A model generated the notes under the pieces. The model was given only the letters and a program-made list of their open reading frames with translations. It did not search any database and was not told the DNA's origin. Below are positions 15,201 through 27,800 of a stretch of DNA of 64,000 nt, piece by piece; the stretch's first letter is position 1, and each line of letters starts with the position of its first letter. The DNA lies in contig LGRX02033520.1 of NCBI GenBank assembly GCA_001247695.2, positions 1 through 64,000 of the forward strand. The letters are read 5' to 3'. Source of the DNA: Cymbomonas tetramitiformis (Eukaryota; Chlorophyta; Pyramimonadophyceae; Pyramimonadales; Pyramimonadaceae). A program made the position numbers and the translations under genes.

Positions 15201-18200
15201 GATTGGTCGATTGACACCCGGGATTCAGCACGCATTGAGTTGCGTGATGTTGCGCAGTCTCGCGTGTTTAGCAGTGATTGGTACATACATACATACATCC
15301 ATCCATGCTGCTTTGCATTGGTTTAGAGGTGTGCGTGTGTCGGTGGTACTTTGTCACAGCCCCGTCCTGTTCTTGAATACTTCTCACATCCACTGGGATG
15401 ATGGTGGGCCGGCTTTTGTTGGCGGGCCTCGTGCAACTCAGAGTGTGGTATCTTGGCATGGCCCCACCCTATTCCTGCATGCTTCTCACATCCACTGGGA
15501 TGATGGCGTGCCGTCTTCGGTTCGCATGCCGCATTGTGGCTTGTGTGGCTTTGTGCTAGTTTCTTCATGCTCAGTGTCCTTGATATTAGACTCCAGACCA
15601 AAACCTGCTGGGCCATGCTATGTGCCCAGAGCACGGCTTAAAACCTCAGCACACGTTTCAGGACATCTGTCTTCAGCTTTCAGGGATGCGCAGAGAGGCA
15701 CAGTCCACTGATATTATCTGACATGATTGAACAATCATCAGGCATGTCACACGAGCAAACCTTTCCAAACAGTTCATAGGTTTCGACTAGGTTTTCCCGG
15801 AATGTCATGGCAAGGGTGCTTTGGGTATGCATTTGTTCTCAACCCTGTGCCTACGACTGGAGCGAGCTAGAAACAACGGGCGATGATGTGGCCTCAGGCT
15901 TTCTGTGAGGACGGCGTCGTGGATGAGGACGCAGCAACTGCCGCCCTCAACTCGGACCAGGAGTTGCTGCAGCACGTGCTCAACGCCCTTGGGGTGGCTG
16001 CGCACACTGCTGGCCTGCAGGGGTATGAGGTGCCGCAGGCAGTGCACCTCACGGTGACACCCTTCACACAGGCCAACGGCGTTGTGACGCCCACAAATAA
16101 GTTGCGGCGACACCCGCTCCGTGCCAAATATGCAGCTGCACTGGATGAGTGCTACGCCACGGCGCACGCAAAGCGCGAGGAGGCTGAGGCCGACCTCCTC
16201 CGGATACTGCGAGATGCCTTAGGTGCGCGGGAACGCGGAAAGACCGCTGACTCCAGCAATAATGAGGGTGGCAAAGACAGCGGCAAACACGTGGAAACGC
16301 TGGGTCGTGGGGTTGGGCTCGCATCCCTCGGCGTAGATTCAATGGCAGCAATGAGGCTGCAGCGCACCCTTGCACAGGTAGGCCTTGAAACGATGGGTGA
16401 TTGTTCTCTCGCACATTTGACACCTGATGTCTTCTAGCTTGGATGTGACCTGACAAAACAACATTGGCGTCGCCTCCGAGGAGACATTGAAACTGGTCTA
16501 TGTCATGGTTTCTCGAATGACATTTGAGATCCAACACAAAGTGTTCTCAGCGCTTTCCTCGGGTCTGCATGCCATGTCCAAAGAGCGCAAATGTAGAAAA
16601 AGGGATGCGCAAGAGCCCTTTGCAGCGAGCACGAAGCTCACGTCCTGAGAAATAAGCTGCTGATTAACTCAGCATCCCTGGTTGCTGTAAGGACCATGCG
16701 TATACTCTTCTGTGATGGGATTCAGAGTTCTGTCAATGTATGTCAAAACCAATACTGTCCGGTTTTCAGAGGCCAATGTACACAAGCGAGGTCAAGCAGC
16801 AAGCTTCGTAATGACAAATGATTGAATATGATTTGTATTAAGTTAAACCCTACCTCCACCGCTGATCCGATGCCCACCTGCAGGAGTTCCGCGTCGAGCT
16901 GCCGCTGGCCAGCCTTTTCAGCCGCCCCCTCGACGAGATCCTCGCGATGATCCGCGTGGCAGGCCCATCAGCGGTGCAGTGCCACGGCGTGGGCAGCGGT
17001 AGCCGGGATACATCAGCGCTTTGCACACGCCTGGAGAGCGATATCAGGCAGATGGGGCTGCTGGACGAAGCAACCTTGCAGCAGTGCACGGCAGCGGGCG
17101 GCAGGTGGCAACCACCAGACTCAGCAAACGAGGATGCCTCGGTTGTGCTGACGGGTGCCACTGGGTTCCTCGGGCGCCACCTGCTGCTTGCTATACTTGC
17201 GCACACTCGGTGGCGGGTGGTGTGCATTGTCCGGGGTGAGGACGGGAAGGGGCGGCTTGAGGGAGGAGTCCGGGCGCATGGCACGGAGGAGGAGTGGGGA
17301 CTGTGGCAGGCTGAGAGCGTGCGGGTGCGGGTACTCGAGGGGGACCTGTCAGTTCCCTGGATGGGGCTCCAGGAGGGCGACTGGGAGGAACTCGCTGGAG
17401 GGAAGGTGCATTTAGTGCTGCACAATGCTGCGAGGGTGAACCATATGTTGCCATATGAGGCGATGCGGAGGGACAATGTAGAAGGGACGGCGCAAGCCGT
17501 GAAGGTGGCTGCTGCCGCGGGGTGTGGCCTAGTGTACATCTCCACAATGTCTGTCACAGGGCTGGAGGAGGGTCGAGGAGAAGGGGGCGAGGTGTCAAGG
17601 ATAGGAATGGTGGCAGTTGCCGAGGAGAATGGCTATGCACAGAGCAAGTGGGTGGCGGAGAGAGTCGTGGCGCATGCCGGCGCCGCTGGGCTGCCTACCT
17701 GGCGGCTACGGGTTGGATCAGTGGCGGGCCACTCGATAACTGGTTCCTGCAGTACGAGCGATTTCATCAACTGCTTTCTATGGGGGATGGTGACGCTGGG
17801 TGTAGCCCCGACCAGGGACTGCCATAAGTCGGAACGTGTGGAGCTGATGGCCGTTGACTTGGTGGCGCGGGGCATCGTGGGGCTAGTGTCGCGCGGCCTC
17901 GCGGCATGCGATCGTGAGCAGCTTTATGAGAGCCCCGTTCACACCCTGAGCGCCATCCGAGAGGCGCCCACGCTGCGCCAGCTCGTCCGGTGGATGCGGA
18001 CCTTCAAAGGAGGGGAAAAGGCAAGCCTGGAGCGAGGGGCGTGCAGCGGTGAGGTGGATGGGAGCGGCGAGGTGGAAACAACCGTGGCCGGCGTGACATT
18101 TAAACACTGGCGCACTAAGCTGCAAGATTGGATTGAGGAGAATCGCTCGCATGCCGAGGGGGGTGAGGCGCACACGGAGAGGGTGCGGATGATGGAGAAG

Positions 18201-18356
18201 CTGAACGCGTACTTTGTAGGTACCGAGCGGTGGGCGGGGAAAAGTGAACCTGGCGTAGACAATGCGGGGTGGGGGCTGCCGAAGGTGGATGAGTCTTACG
18301 TTCACACGCTGCTCAATTTCTTGCAGAACCACCTCAGTATGACACCCCCCTTGTGA
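9294..18356 (+). CDS. ACSL-type adenylation / acyl carrier / thioester reductase multidomain enzyme (carboxylic-acid-reductase-like)
   Basis: Exons 9294-9629, 9833-10468, 10827-11207, 13983-14297, 14771-15121, 15898-16377 and 16884-18356 give 1,323 residues. All six introns are GT-AG and phase 0. The start follows an in-frame TGA at 9288. Residues 32-57 contain two CxxC pairs (32/35, 54/57), possibly zinc-binding. Residues about 85-765 are an adenylation domain most like long-chain acyl-CoA synthetases: DCLGSR, TSGSTGTPK (304-312), RTGD (544-547), KLSQGEHVSPERIE and TPTNKLRR with Lys741. The usual GYGxTE motif reads AFGTVEA (468-474). An acyl carrier domain follows with LGVDSM (Ser821 for phosphopantetheine). 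The C-terminal reductase has GATGFLG (924-930) and YAQSK (Tyr1084, Lys1088). I infer activation of an acid, thioester tethering and NAD(P)H reduction to an aldehyde or alcohol. The substrate is unknown. The exon 2 start could instead be 9842. Confidence 0.88.
11950..13860 (-). mobile_element. Degenerate antisense copy of the non-LTR retrotransposon in intron 3
   Basis: The minus strand matches blocks of the element at 42.5-44.8 kb: TGTGTCCCAAGCCCTCCCGG, GCCGTATGCTGCCGTGCAAC and AAGGGGCTGAGAATGAT. Translated fragments such as QAASSVQDIL and CRAPQSPGAHPGSD match the other copy. A block around 12080-12385 is repeated at 12430-12680, and the part equivalent to about 44010-44690 is missing, so the copy is deleted and rearranged. 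It lies wholly within intron 3 (11208-13982) of the multidomain enzyme gene and accounts for that intron's unusual length. Confidence 0.85.
15340..15550 (-). repeat. Dispersed repeat unit, copy 1
   Basis: Two adjacent copies of TCTCACATCCACTGGGATGA with flanking sequence appear here. The same sequence in the other orientation (CATCCCAGTGGATG, GAGAAGCAAATCAGGA) is found at 38.39-38.59 kb and 60.68-60.97 kb. It lies in intron 5 of the multidomain enzyme gene. No coding capacity is seen. Confidence 0.75.
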
Positions 18357-18898
18357 TGACTGCTTGGCTTCGACCAGCCCACTTGTGATGATCGGCTTGG
18401 GTATTTACTGAGAGCACCGAAGCCAATCTGCCGTGGGACGAAGCCGCCCAATCCCCTGATGGACACCCATTCTCGACACCCAGGGATGCTGCCAGGCCCT
18501 TCATTCACAGATTTGTATACTGCATAATTGGGAAAGCAGCGAACCACGTTGTGCGTTATCACAGAGAAAGAAGAAACAGCCAGTGGACGTAGGATGTAAG
18601 CCTCATTAGGCATATCAAGCACTGTGTGTATACAAGCTTACAATACAGATATGTGCGTATATGTTGTATCTGGAGATGCAGGAACTTATGGGTGCCGCAT
18701 GATTTGTCGTGCACACCATATTTACCTTAGACAGCTCAAGCAATCTGCGAACTACTGTTCCGGAAAATGAAAGCGTACCAACACAAAAGTGGAGTGTTAA
18801 CATCCATGTGCTAGCGCCACTGATTTTGTGGCGCAAACCATGCAGGCATCGGTGTTGGTACTTGAGCTTTACATGATGTTGCATATTTGCATTATTCA
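18357..18898. other. Intergenic, convergent 3' flanks
   Basis: This separates the stop of the multidomain enzyme gene (+) from the stop of the potassium channel gene (-). I see no gene, repeat or strong signal in it. Confidence 0.5.
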
Positions 18899-21800
18899 CT
18901 ACGCCTCATCCCACTTCATTGATGAACTCTCTGAAATCTCTAGCTCTGACGACTCGCCCGTGAGCTTGCCCTCTCTGCTGCTGCAGATATGTTTTATATT
19001 TTTTGTCAGCTCCTGGATTTCCTTCAAAGTCTTCTTCATGTGTTCTTTTAGCCAGCGCGTATCACCACGCACCCGGGCAAGCTCTGCATCCATCTCCAGT
19101 GCTACAAATGCTGGATCTCTGCCACATGCGTACATACCAAGCTTCCGTCATCATACAATAGTGACGCCAGCAGGCATGTGTATTGAGCTACCAGTGCACC
19201 TCCATACGTGATTTTAGTGGGGCTTGTGTTTGTTGGAATGGCATGCAGGCATGTTTGATCATGTTTAGCAGGGTGGCGTCTGTTCAAGTCCAATGAACAG
19301 GCACTCAAATGCAAATCTACATATGTGATCATTCCACAACTCATTATAAGTTGAAGTAAAAGCAGTTTATATACTCTATATAGAAGTCATGCACATCTCA
19401 ACGGAGCCCAATGAATGCCCTGTTATCTAGCATGTGTTCAATGATTTCAGTTATGTATTGTAGGTGTGCCGGGTCCCAACGGTTAGTGACAACTATCCCG
19501 CAGTTGCTGAGTAATGTCGATGCAGCGAATTCAAGGATCAAGTGTGCGGACGTGTATCACTGGAAGGCATATGGACAACGAGGAGATTTATGCGATGTGT
19601 AATGTGCAGCAACGAGCCGCCATCTAATATTTGGGGAGGCAGGACGAAACCTAGTAGTCTTTGTACAAAACATAGTGAAGTGACTCCACGATATCGTCAA
19701 TTGATGCGATGCGACGCGGCGCGAATCGCGGATTAAATCGAAATAGCGCGGGGGTGGCGGAGGGGTCTCGATCCGTCCGATGTGACGGACGGACGGAGTT
19801 AAGGACAGACGCTTTTGACGGTGTTCCCGTTAATATATGATATATAAAAAACAAATAACCGGCTTTTTGGGGTCCCGCGCGATCGGTCGGGGTCCCTCGA
19901 TAATCGTCACAGTCTCACGGACGAGCAAACCGGATCGTAGAAACGGATATGCGATAGCGGAACTCAGAAGATACCTTGTCCTATGAGCTATGTCCTTGAT
20001 ACGCGTCACAGTACAAACGGATGAGGTATCCGTTGAGCCTGTTATGAGTTATCTTACATTGTGACACGACTACGCGTCAAGGTGGCGTTGTCGCTGTGCA
20101 CAGGCTGTCGCTATCGCCCCCGCGCCGGGGTTACGATCGATGCAGGACATTGATTTAAAGTACAGGTACAAACACCTGTTCTGCAGTTATTACGAACACT
20201 TCATCCGAGCGAGTTTAAAAACCAAGTCGGAACATTTGAATCTATCCAGGTTGTATTTTTCCAGGCTGTGAACAAATAATATCTTCTAAAGAGAACGTTT
20301 CCAATGCAAGTCCCGGCAAGGGCACGGCCGCGTTCTGCCCGCCAACTCCTTGTCCCACGACCCCCTACGTGGTTCGGGGTCCGGTACAACGTGCAAGCAA
20401 GCTCCACGAGCTATAGGTAAGTCATCAAGTGAGTTGTTATGCAGAAAAAGTCGTGTTCATACGTTGCCATCACTGTGTGGATGTCCGAGGCCTTGACCAT
20501 CAGAGCGTTCAACACCTGGCATGCGCAGGCACGTGTTAGGATTAGCCCAGGCAGCCCTCCCGGGAGTCCCGGTGTAGGCCCCTGACTAGACCCCTAGTCC
20601 GATCTGACTCGGGTACCGCTGCCCGTGTGTGTCACCGCAGTGTCACATGTCGTTAGGTACCGTTCGGGACTTTCGCCTAGGTTATAGGTTTTGGTATCAT
20701 ATTTCTTATCACACTGAATAATATTCTGAATACAGTCAACCTAAATAGGCTCACTCCGAATATATCCGGTTGGGGTATATTCACTAGCACGTGCCAAGAT
20801 ATTCGCAGGAATCTACCGAGAGGCTGTGAAGCAACAAGGAGAAGACGGCAAAGTGCTTCGGAACTCTCAGGACGCCACCGTTCTCATCAAGGCGAAGCAG
20901 CCAAGGGGACTGGACGGCGAGCTCCTTAAGTTGCCGTCAAATGCCACTGAAGCCACCCCCGCTTGTAGGGAGATCGCAGATCGGCAGTGGGTGGCTGCAG
21001 TTGCATTTGACGGCAACTTAAGGAGCTCGCCGTCCAGCCCCCTTGGCTGCTTCGCCTTGATGAGAGCGGTGGCGTCCTGAGAGTTCCGAAGCACTTTGCC
21101 GGCTTCTCCTTGTTGCTTCCCAGCCTCTCGGTAGATTCCTGCGAATATCTTGACACGTGCCTGCGCCTGCCAGGTGGTGAACGCTCTGATGATCAAGGCC
21201 TCGGAAATCCATGATGGCAACGTATGAACAAGACTTTTTCTGCATAACAACTCACTTGATGAATTACCTATAGCTCGTGGAGCGTGCTTGCACGCTGTAC
21301 TGGACCCCGAACTGCGTAGGGGGTCGTGGGACAAGGAGTTGGCGGGCAGAACGCGGCCGTGCCCTTGCCGGGACTTGCATTGGAACCGTTCTCTTTGGAA
21401 GATATTATTTGTTCACAGCCTGAAAAAATACAACCTGGATAGATTCAAATGTTCCGACTTGGTTTTTAAACTCGCTCGGATGAAGTGTTCGTAATAACTG
21501 CAGAACAGGTGTTTGTACCTGTACTTTAAATCAATGTCCTGCATCGATCGTAACCCTGGTGCGGGGGCGATAGCGACAGCCTGCGCACAGCGACAACGAC
21601 ACCTTGACGCGTACTCGTGTCACAATGTAAGATAACTCATAACAGGCTCAACGGATACTTCGTCCGTTTGTACTGTGACACGTATCAAGGACATAGCTCA
21701 TAGGACAAGGTATCTTCTGAGTTCCGCTATCGCATATCCGTTTCTACGATCCGGTTCGCTCGTCTGTGAGACTGTGACGATTATCGAGGGACCCCGACCG

Positions 21801-24800
21801 ATCGCGCGGGACCCCAAAAAGCCGGTTATTTGTTTATATATATATAATATATAATACATTATACATTTGTATTCGATGCGGTGGTGTTTTTAGAGTGATA
21901 TAATACTATTATATATTATATATTAACGGGAACACCGTCAAAAGCGTCCGTCCGTAACTCCGTCCGTCCGTCACATCGGACGGATCGAGACCCCTCCGCC
22001 ACCCCCGCGCGCACCCCCGTGCTATTTCGATTTAATCCGCGATTCGCGTTGCATCGCATCGCATCGCGTCGCGTTGCATCGCATCACATCAAGTGTGCAG
22101 ACGTGTATCACTGGAAGACATATGCACAACGAGGAGATGTATGCGATATCGTTAATCGGAGTTGACGATGTCGTGGAGCGTGATTTCGGGTTCATCAAAT
22201 CCCACGATATTGTGTACAAGGTTCACTAGGTTTGGTACAAAAACCACTAGGTGATGTCAACAAAATTATGGCGGTGCCTGTCTCCATTTTCGCATTCTAC
22301 ATTTCTGAATCTTTCAAACTCGGGAGTTACAATGTATTCATTAAAATATTGTTATATAAAATTGACCGTTAGATATCATCGTCCCAATGTGATGAATACA
22401 TCCATCGGTCAGACTTGCAAAATATGAAGTATTGCGGCGACAATAAGCAAAAAACTACCGGCGAACGTCGATCGCCGACACCCCAAAGTCCCTCCACAAT
22501 AAAATGGTTTCTGTTCACAATATAGTGGCTGTGGCTCCACTATATTGTGGAGTGACTCCACGATCTTGTGGAGGGAAGTCACAGTATAGTGGAGGGAAGC
22601 CACAATATAATGGAGGGAAGCCACAATATAGTGGAGGGAAGCCACAATATAGTGGAGGGAAGTCACAAGATAGTGAAGGGAAGCCACAATATAGTGGAGG
22701 GAATTCACAAGATAGTGAAGGGAAGCCACAATATTGTGAAACCCAATATGTTTTGTGCAAACCCCACTAGCAAATGTACAGTGTCCCTAATATTTGTACG
22801 GGTCACAACTTGGCTGCAGTGGGCGCTTCAGAGTGGCACACAAGAGATCAAAGCCTATGTATATATGGTGTGTGCGGCTGATATGCATGTGTGATGAGAT
22901 ACAAATATGCACGACATCCATAAATAATCCCACACAGTCATGCACCATCACGACAGTACACTGTTCAATTTCGAAATATATTGCAATACTAGCCCTGTAT
23001 GCCCCGCCTGCGCCTAGAAAAGCGTTGTGTACGTATACGCATGAGGGTATACACAGAGGCGTATACAGATAAGCCGCGGTCCAAGTGTATTCTTGGATGC
23101 CTTTGCTACATAGCATGCGCAGGTGCTTTGTAGTAAACCACAGCTTATTTTTGGAAAATGTATACCTTACTGAAAATAATAACTGGTTTGTTAGAGTGGT
23201 TCAATGGTTAGGTACTCTGGTCCTCATATAATACAGCTAGCATTCATTTCTCCATTCTCACTGCTTGAGTAAATGGCTGCTTCTACGGTAAGTAGCAACA
23301 AACCGAGGAGGCGAGCGTGACCGGCTGACAAGCGTGGAACGTATCCCCTACCCTGTAGTGGGAGTACTGCTGTTGAGGCCTAGTGCGGGGAAGTTGGCGA
23401 TCCAGATGGTGGCACCCTGCAGTGAAGTGTTGTACCTCTCGCATGCAGGGAGGCCCACTCCTTCTCCATGTCCGTTGACACAGGGATCCCGGAGCTCGAA
23501 GAATATCCGGACACCTAGGCAAGCTCATCGCATGATCTAAAGCAACCAGATTGGAGCTACGCCTTGCATGAGGTCAAGAAGGCCAAAAACTGCTCAATGT
23601 AGATCATGTTCTTCGGCCAATTGAAGTAATTTTGGCTTAAGTATGCGTAGACAAGGGTAATGGTTGAGTGGCATCAAGCGTAACTTGTTCAGCGACTAAC
23701 TATTTTTGTCCAGGAATTGGCCAACCGTGGTGAAATATGTTTGCCGTGTACCCAAAGCAGGAATGGAATTGTATGGTGCGGTTTGCGGGTTTGGCGCGCT
23801 CGACTTCATGCAAGCCATATTTTGGTGTGCCCTGTACCCGCGGGGCTTCAAGGGGGAATGGTATTACTTAGGTACATGTACGCTGCCTAAGGCAGTGATA
23901 AGCGTCAATGGCCTCGGTAGCATAAGTTGAAGCATGGGAGCACGTGTGTGCTAGTGGCCCCAAGTATTATGTATGGCATGGGTACGTACGCAGCATCAAA
24001 AGGGCCGCGTATATACATAATCAATATAAGAAACCAGACTTAGAACCGCCCAGCAGCAGGTGTGTCGATACGTCCAGCAATTGTTACAGTGAATTTGTAA
24101 GTAGCTGCAGGAGAGCTCACGAACAAAAAGGCAGGGCTCCTATTCTTGAGGGAAGGCAAGAAATAGGAGGCTTACACGTTGTGACGCAGAGCGAGGACCA
24201 CAACCATATAGACAACCCCACAGCACCTTGAATAGAAGAACCGGGGATTTGATAGGTAAGTCCGTGCTTTATTCAACAACGAATGTAGAAGTGTTTTTTT
24301 GCAGCAATGTCGCTAGGTATTTCGTCAGCTAGTCTTCAGTCAGGCCAGTCAATGCAAATGTTCACTTATATATATGTTACGTTATGAGCGCGCCGCGCGC
24401 ATATGAGCGCCGATTTTTAGCATGAGCGCGCCTGGCGCGCTTGTGCCAGAAACAGTTTAGCACAAGCGCGCCGATTTGTGATGACCATGAGCGCGCCTGG
24501 CGCGCTCATGCCAAAGCGCGCTCATAACATAACATATATATTATATCACTCTAAAAACACCACCACATCGAATACAAATGTATTGACATGACATCATATA
24601 TTAGAGGCATCCAGGATCACCCAGACCATGACAAACATGACGCTTATCCGGCGCGACGGGGCCTGCGAGACTTGTGGAATGCGGCACATCATCTTGTGAT
24701 TAACATAATTATGATGCATGTACGAGATGTATCACTGCGTCGTAAAGTGCGCACCGTGCAGAAACGCAATCCTCAGCCTACGTCGCACACCGTAGCGGTA

Positions 24801-27800
24801 TAATATATTATCACTCTAAAAACACACCAATAGAATTTTGTGAAAATTGCAACATTTTTATATACAAATTTGTCCTGTTTGTACCTCTTTAGTTCGATCA
24901 AGGCCGATGATGGCCTTCCACCAATCGCATCTTCGGTGAGGGCCACCTCGATTGGTCATGGTCGGCCAATGTGAATGTGATTTCTACCATGTGTAAAGGC
25001 GGTGTTGCACGTTAAGTATTATGTACTGTAGTGCAGGTGCTCATAATAAAGTACATCAATATTAAATTTGAGAATACCCTGTCATAAGTGATAGGGGGTG
25101 AAGAAAGGCATGCCCCCCGGTGGCACAGCTCTTCCTAACTGAATATAGTTTGATTAGTAACATGTGTATGTTTATAATCCCACTTACGTCTATATGCATT
25201 ACACTGAATACATGACTTTGCGATGATGTCATTTGAGAATCACAAAACCAGAGTACATACCGATAACGGCTGCGCATGGTAGCCTTGCAGCATTGCTGTT
25301 GGTACTGGAATGAGAGCAGTGCTTGATAGCAGCCTGCAGTTGCACACCGTAGATTGCCGTGTTGCTTGACCATTTGCATATGAGATTGGTGTGACACAAC
25401 ATGCATTGTGTTAGAAATTTGTTTGTTTGCCACTGGTATGCACATGATGAGACAAACTCGAGAAGATCATTCTACACCGCATCCCATTGCCAGCACAACA
25501 ACCAGGTGTGTATGTGTGCCCTACATGCGCGAATATACAAATTTCCTGCTTCATTTCCATTAGTCTACGCATGTCGTAATATTTGGTTCTCGTGCAATAT
25601 GCAAGATGCCGGCAGTTTTCTTGGTTTGGAAGCAACCGCACTGCATGCATGCCCTTGATGACATGTTCTGCCGCATGCTCACAAGTGAGCGAGCACGACC
25701 CAAAGGTGCTATAAATTCAAGCAGTGCTGATGTTTATAACTAACAAATCAACAAGTGTGACATGCGCGTGACGTCTAATTCTGTTCAGAAACACACTGTG
25801 ATATATATTCATCATACCAGAAGAGTGCTGCTTAAGATTCATCAGCGCCAACATTTCGAATCTAGACCATTAACATTCGCACAGACTACAATTCAAACAC
25901 GTCAATCAAGTTTGTTATGGCAGGGGGACTGGAGCTTGGACTGGTCTCACAGCATCACTCTGCATCATTACAATCACCATCATCACCCTCCGCATTGCCT
26001 TGCTATTTGTGTAGGATACCTGTATCTTGTGCAAACGTTGGATACGGTGTTGATGCAGGTGCACATTCCGTGTTATGTTGCGGACAAGTTGATGACCGAG
26101 TTGTGTCAATTGTGTTCCACAATGAAGTCATTTTCCAGCAGTGCGGGCGGGGTATACTGTATCACATCAAACGGAGCACACAAATCCACAAATGAGCATT
26201 ACACCAATAAAATGTGCAACTATCAGCATGCCTAACAAAATGACAGCGTCGGTGATGCACCGATTAAGCGATTGTACATAATAACATAGTGTGCTTAAAT
26301 AACTGATGCGATGCTCTGTTTAATTGTTTGTGTGAGAATTTTGTGCACATATACTGCTTGGGATGCCACCCATATTATATATATTGCCACGAGTCACCTT
26401 CATGATGCAATCTGAAACTGGCAGGGCAAGTTGACAGTCTCGCATATCAATAATGTGTGGCGCAAATATATTCATCCATACACCCGAAAACAACATATTT
26501 ATTCATTGCAAGTCTGTCGAAGGATATTATCTCGGCGCAACATATGAATCAAATGCGTGTGCATCAATGTTACTCCTTTTGTTTACGTTTTGGAAGATCT
26601 GTGTGATTGAAAATCAACTCTGGTCATTGACACGCACGTGCCAAATACAATGGCATCCAATTGTAAACACATATTATGATTTACTAAGGCTGCATAATTA
26701 CTGGTAATTTGAAAACGGGTGTTGGCAATTACCGGTAATTGCTGGGCAATACCCTTACCAGTAATTACCACAAAGAATTACTCCCGTATTCAGTGCATAA
26801 GTATTAAGTATGGCATTTCGGGATCGGTAATTACTGGTAATTACCGTGTAATGCCCTTACCAGTAATTACCACCAAAAGAAATAACTCTGCAGCCTTATG
26901 ATTTACACAACATACAAGACTGCATTAGTTAATCAAATATGTAATTATATTTTATGTACTCTCTGCCAATATATTATGTCAATGCCAATGATATCAATAT
27001 GAATATATAGACAAACAACGATGCAAAAAGAATGCCCTCCATGATTATCTCACCGAAAAACTTTGTGTAGAAACTCCCTACAGAGCTTAATTGATAGAGC
27101 ACATGCAAAAAATGCCCTGAATTCATGGGTGATGATATCCGCCTTCTCATTTATTCATTATAATTTGACATAGATACAACATGCAACATATATAACATTT
27201 GCATGCCCTGCCTGCCTGCCTACAGTGGTGGTTCATATAACATGCATGCACATCAAATATTGCCAGCATCGATGATCAAGGCAACAGGAATAAAGTAAAC
27301 ATTATCCATGGATTGATTTGCTCCCAAACAAACTATGCAGGGATGCAATCTGATGCGCTTGAATCTGAGTAACCCTTTCTTCGATTATCCTCACACCAAA
27401 CACAAGTTAACTAACGCAGACTGGTATGCAATGGAGATATTCAACATGCAGCACCCGCTCGAATGAGATTTACCATGCAAGTGAGCAACTGCATACGTAC
27501 CACCCACCTCGCTTCCCCAAACGGCATGGTTCGACTAATACAAATTACTTCTCCCCATATGTACCGCATAGAGGTCTACATTTAAACCTCAACCCTGGCA
27601 CAACGCACTTGCCGCGAGTACCAAAATGAAGGCATCCAATAGTAGACACAGACAACGACGTAATACGTGGCGCTTCTACTCCCGGTGCGAACAAATACAA
27701 CAATCCCTCCGCGTATTGTGTCCCACCGTGTGCAGTATATATCTTAAGATGGAAGGAAGGCAATCGCCGGTATAATATGCATACTATGATTAAAGCACGG

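Noticed and set aside
23185..23230. tRNA-like sequence with CAATGGTTAGG
   Set aside because: No matching acceptor stem or T-arm is present within 80 bp, so it does not fold as a tRNA.
25762..26235. 157-codon plus frame and the antisense frame at 26109-25915 as a channel exon
   Set aside because: The minus frame ends in a plausible donor (ATACAG/GTATCC) and is helical, but its phase does not fit the next exon at 25333 and no good acceptor precedes it.
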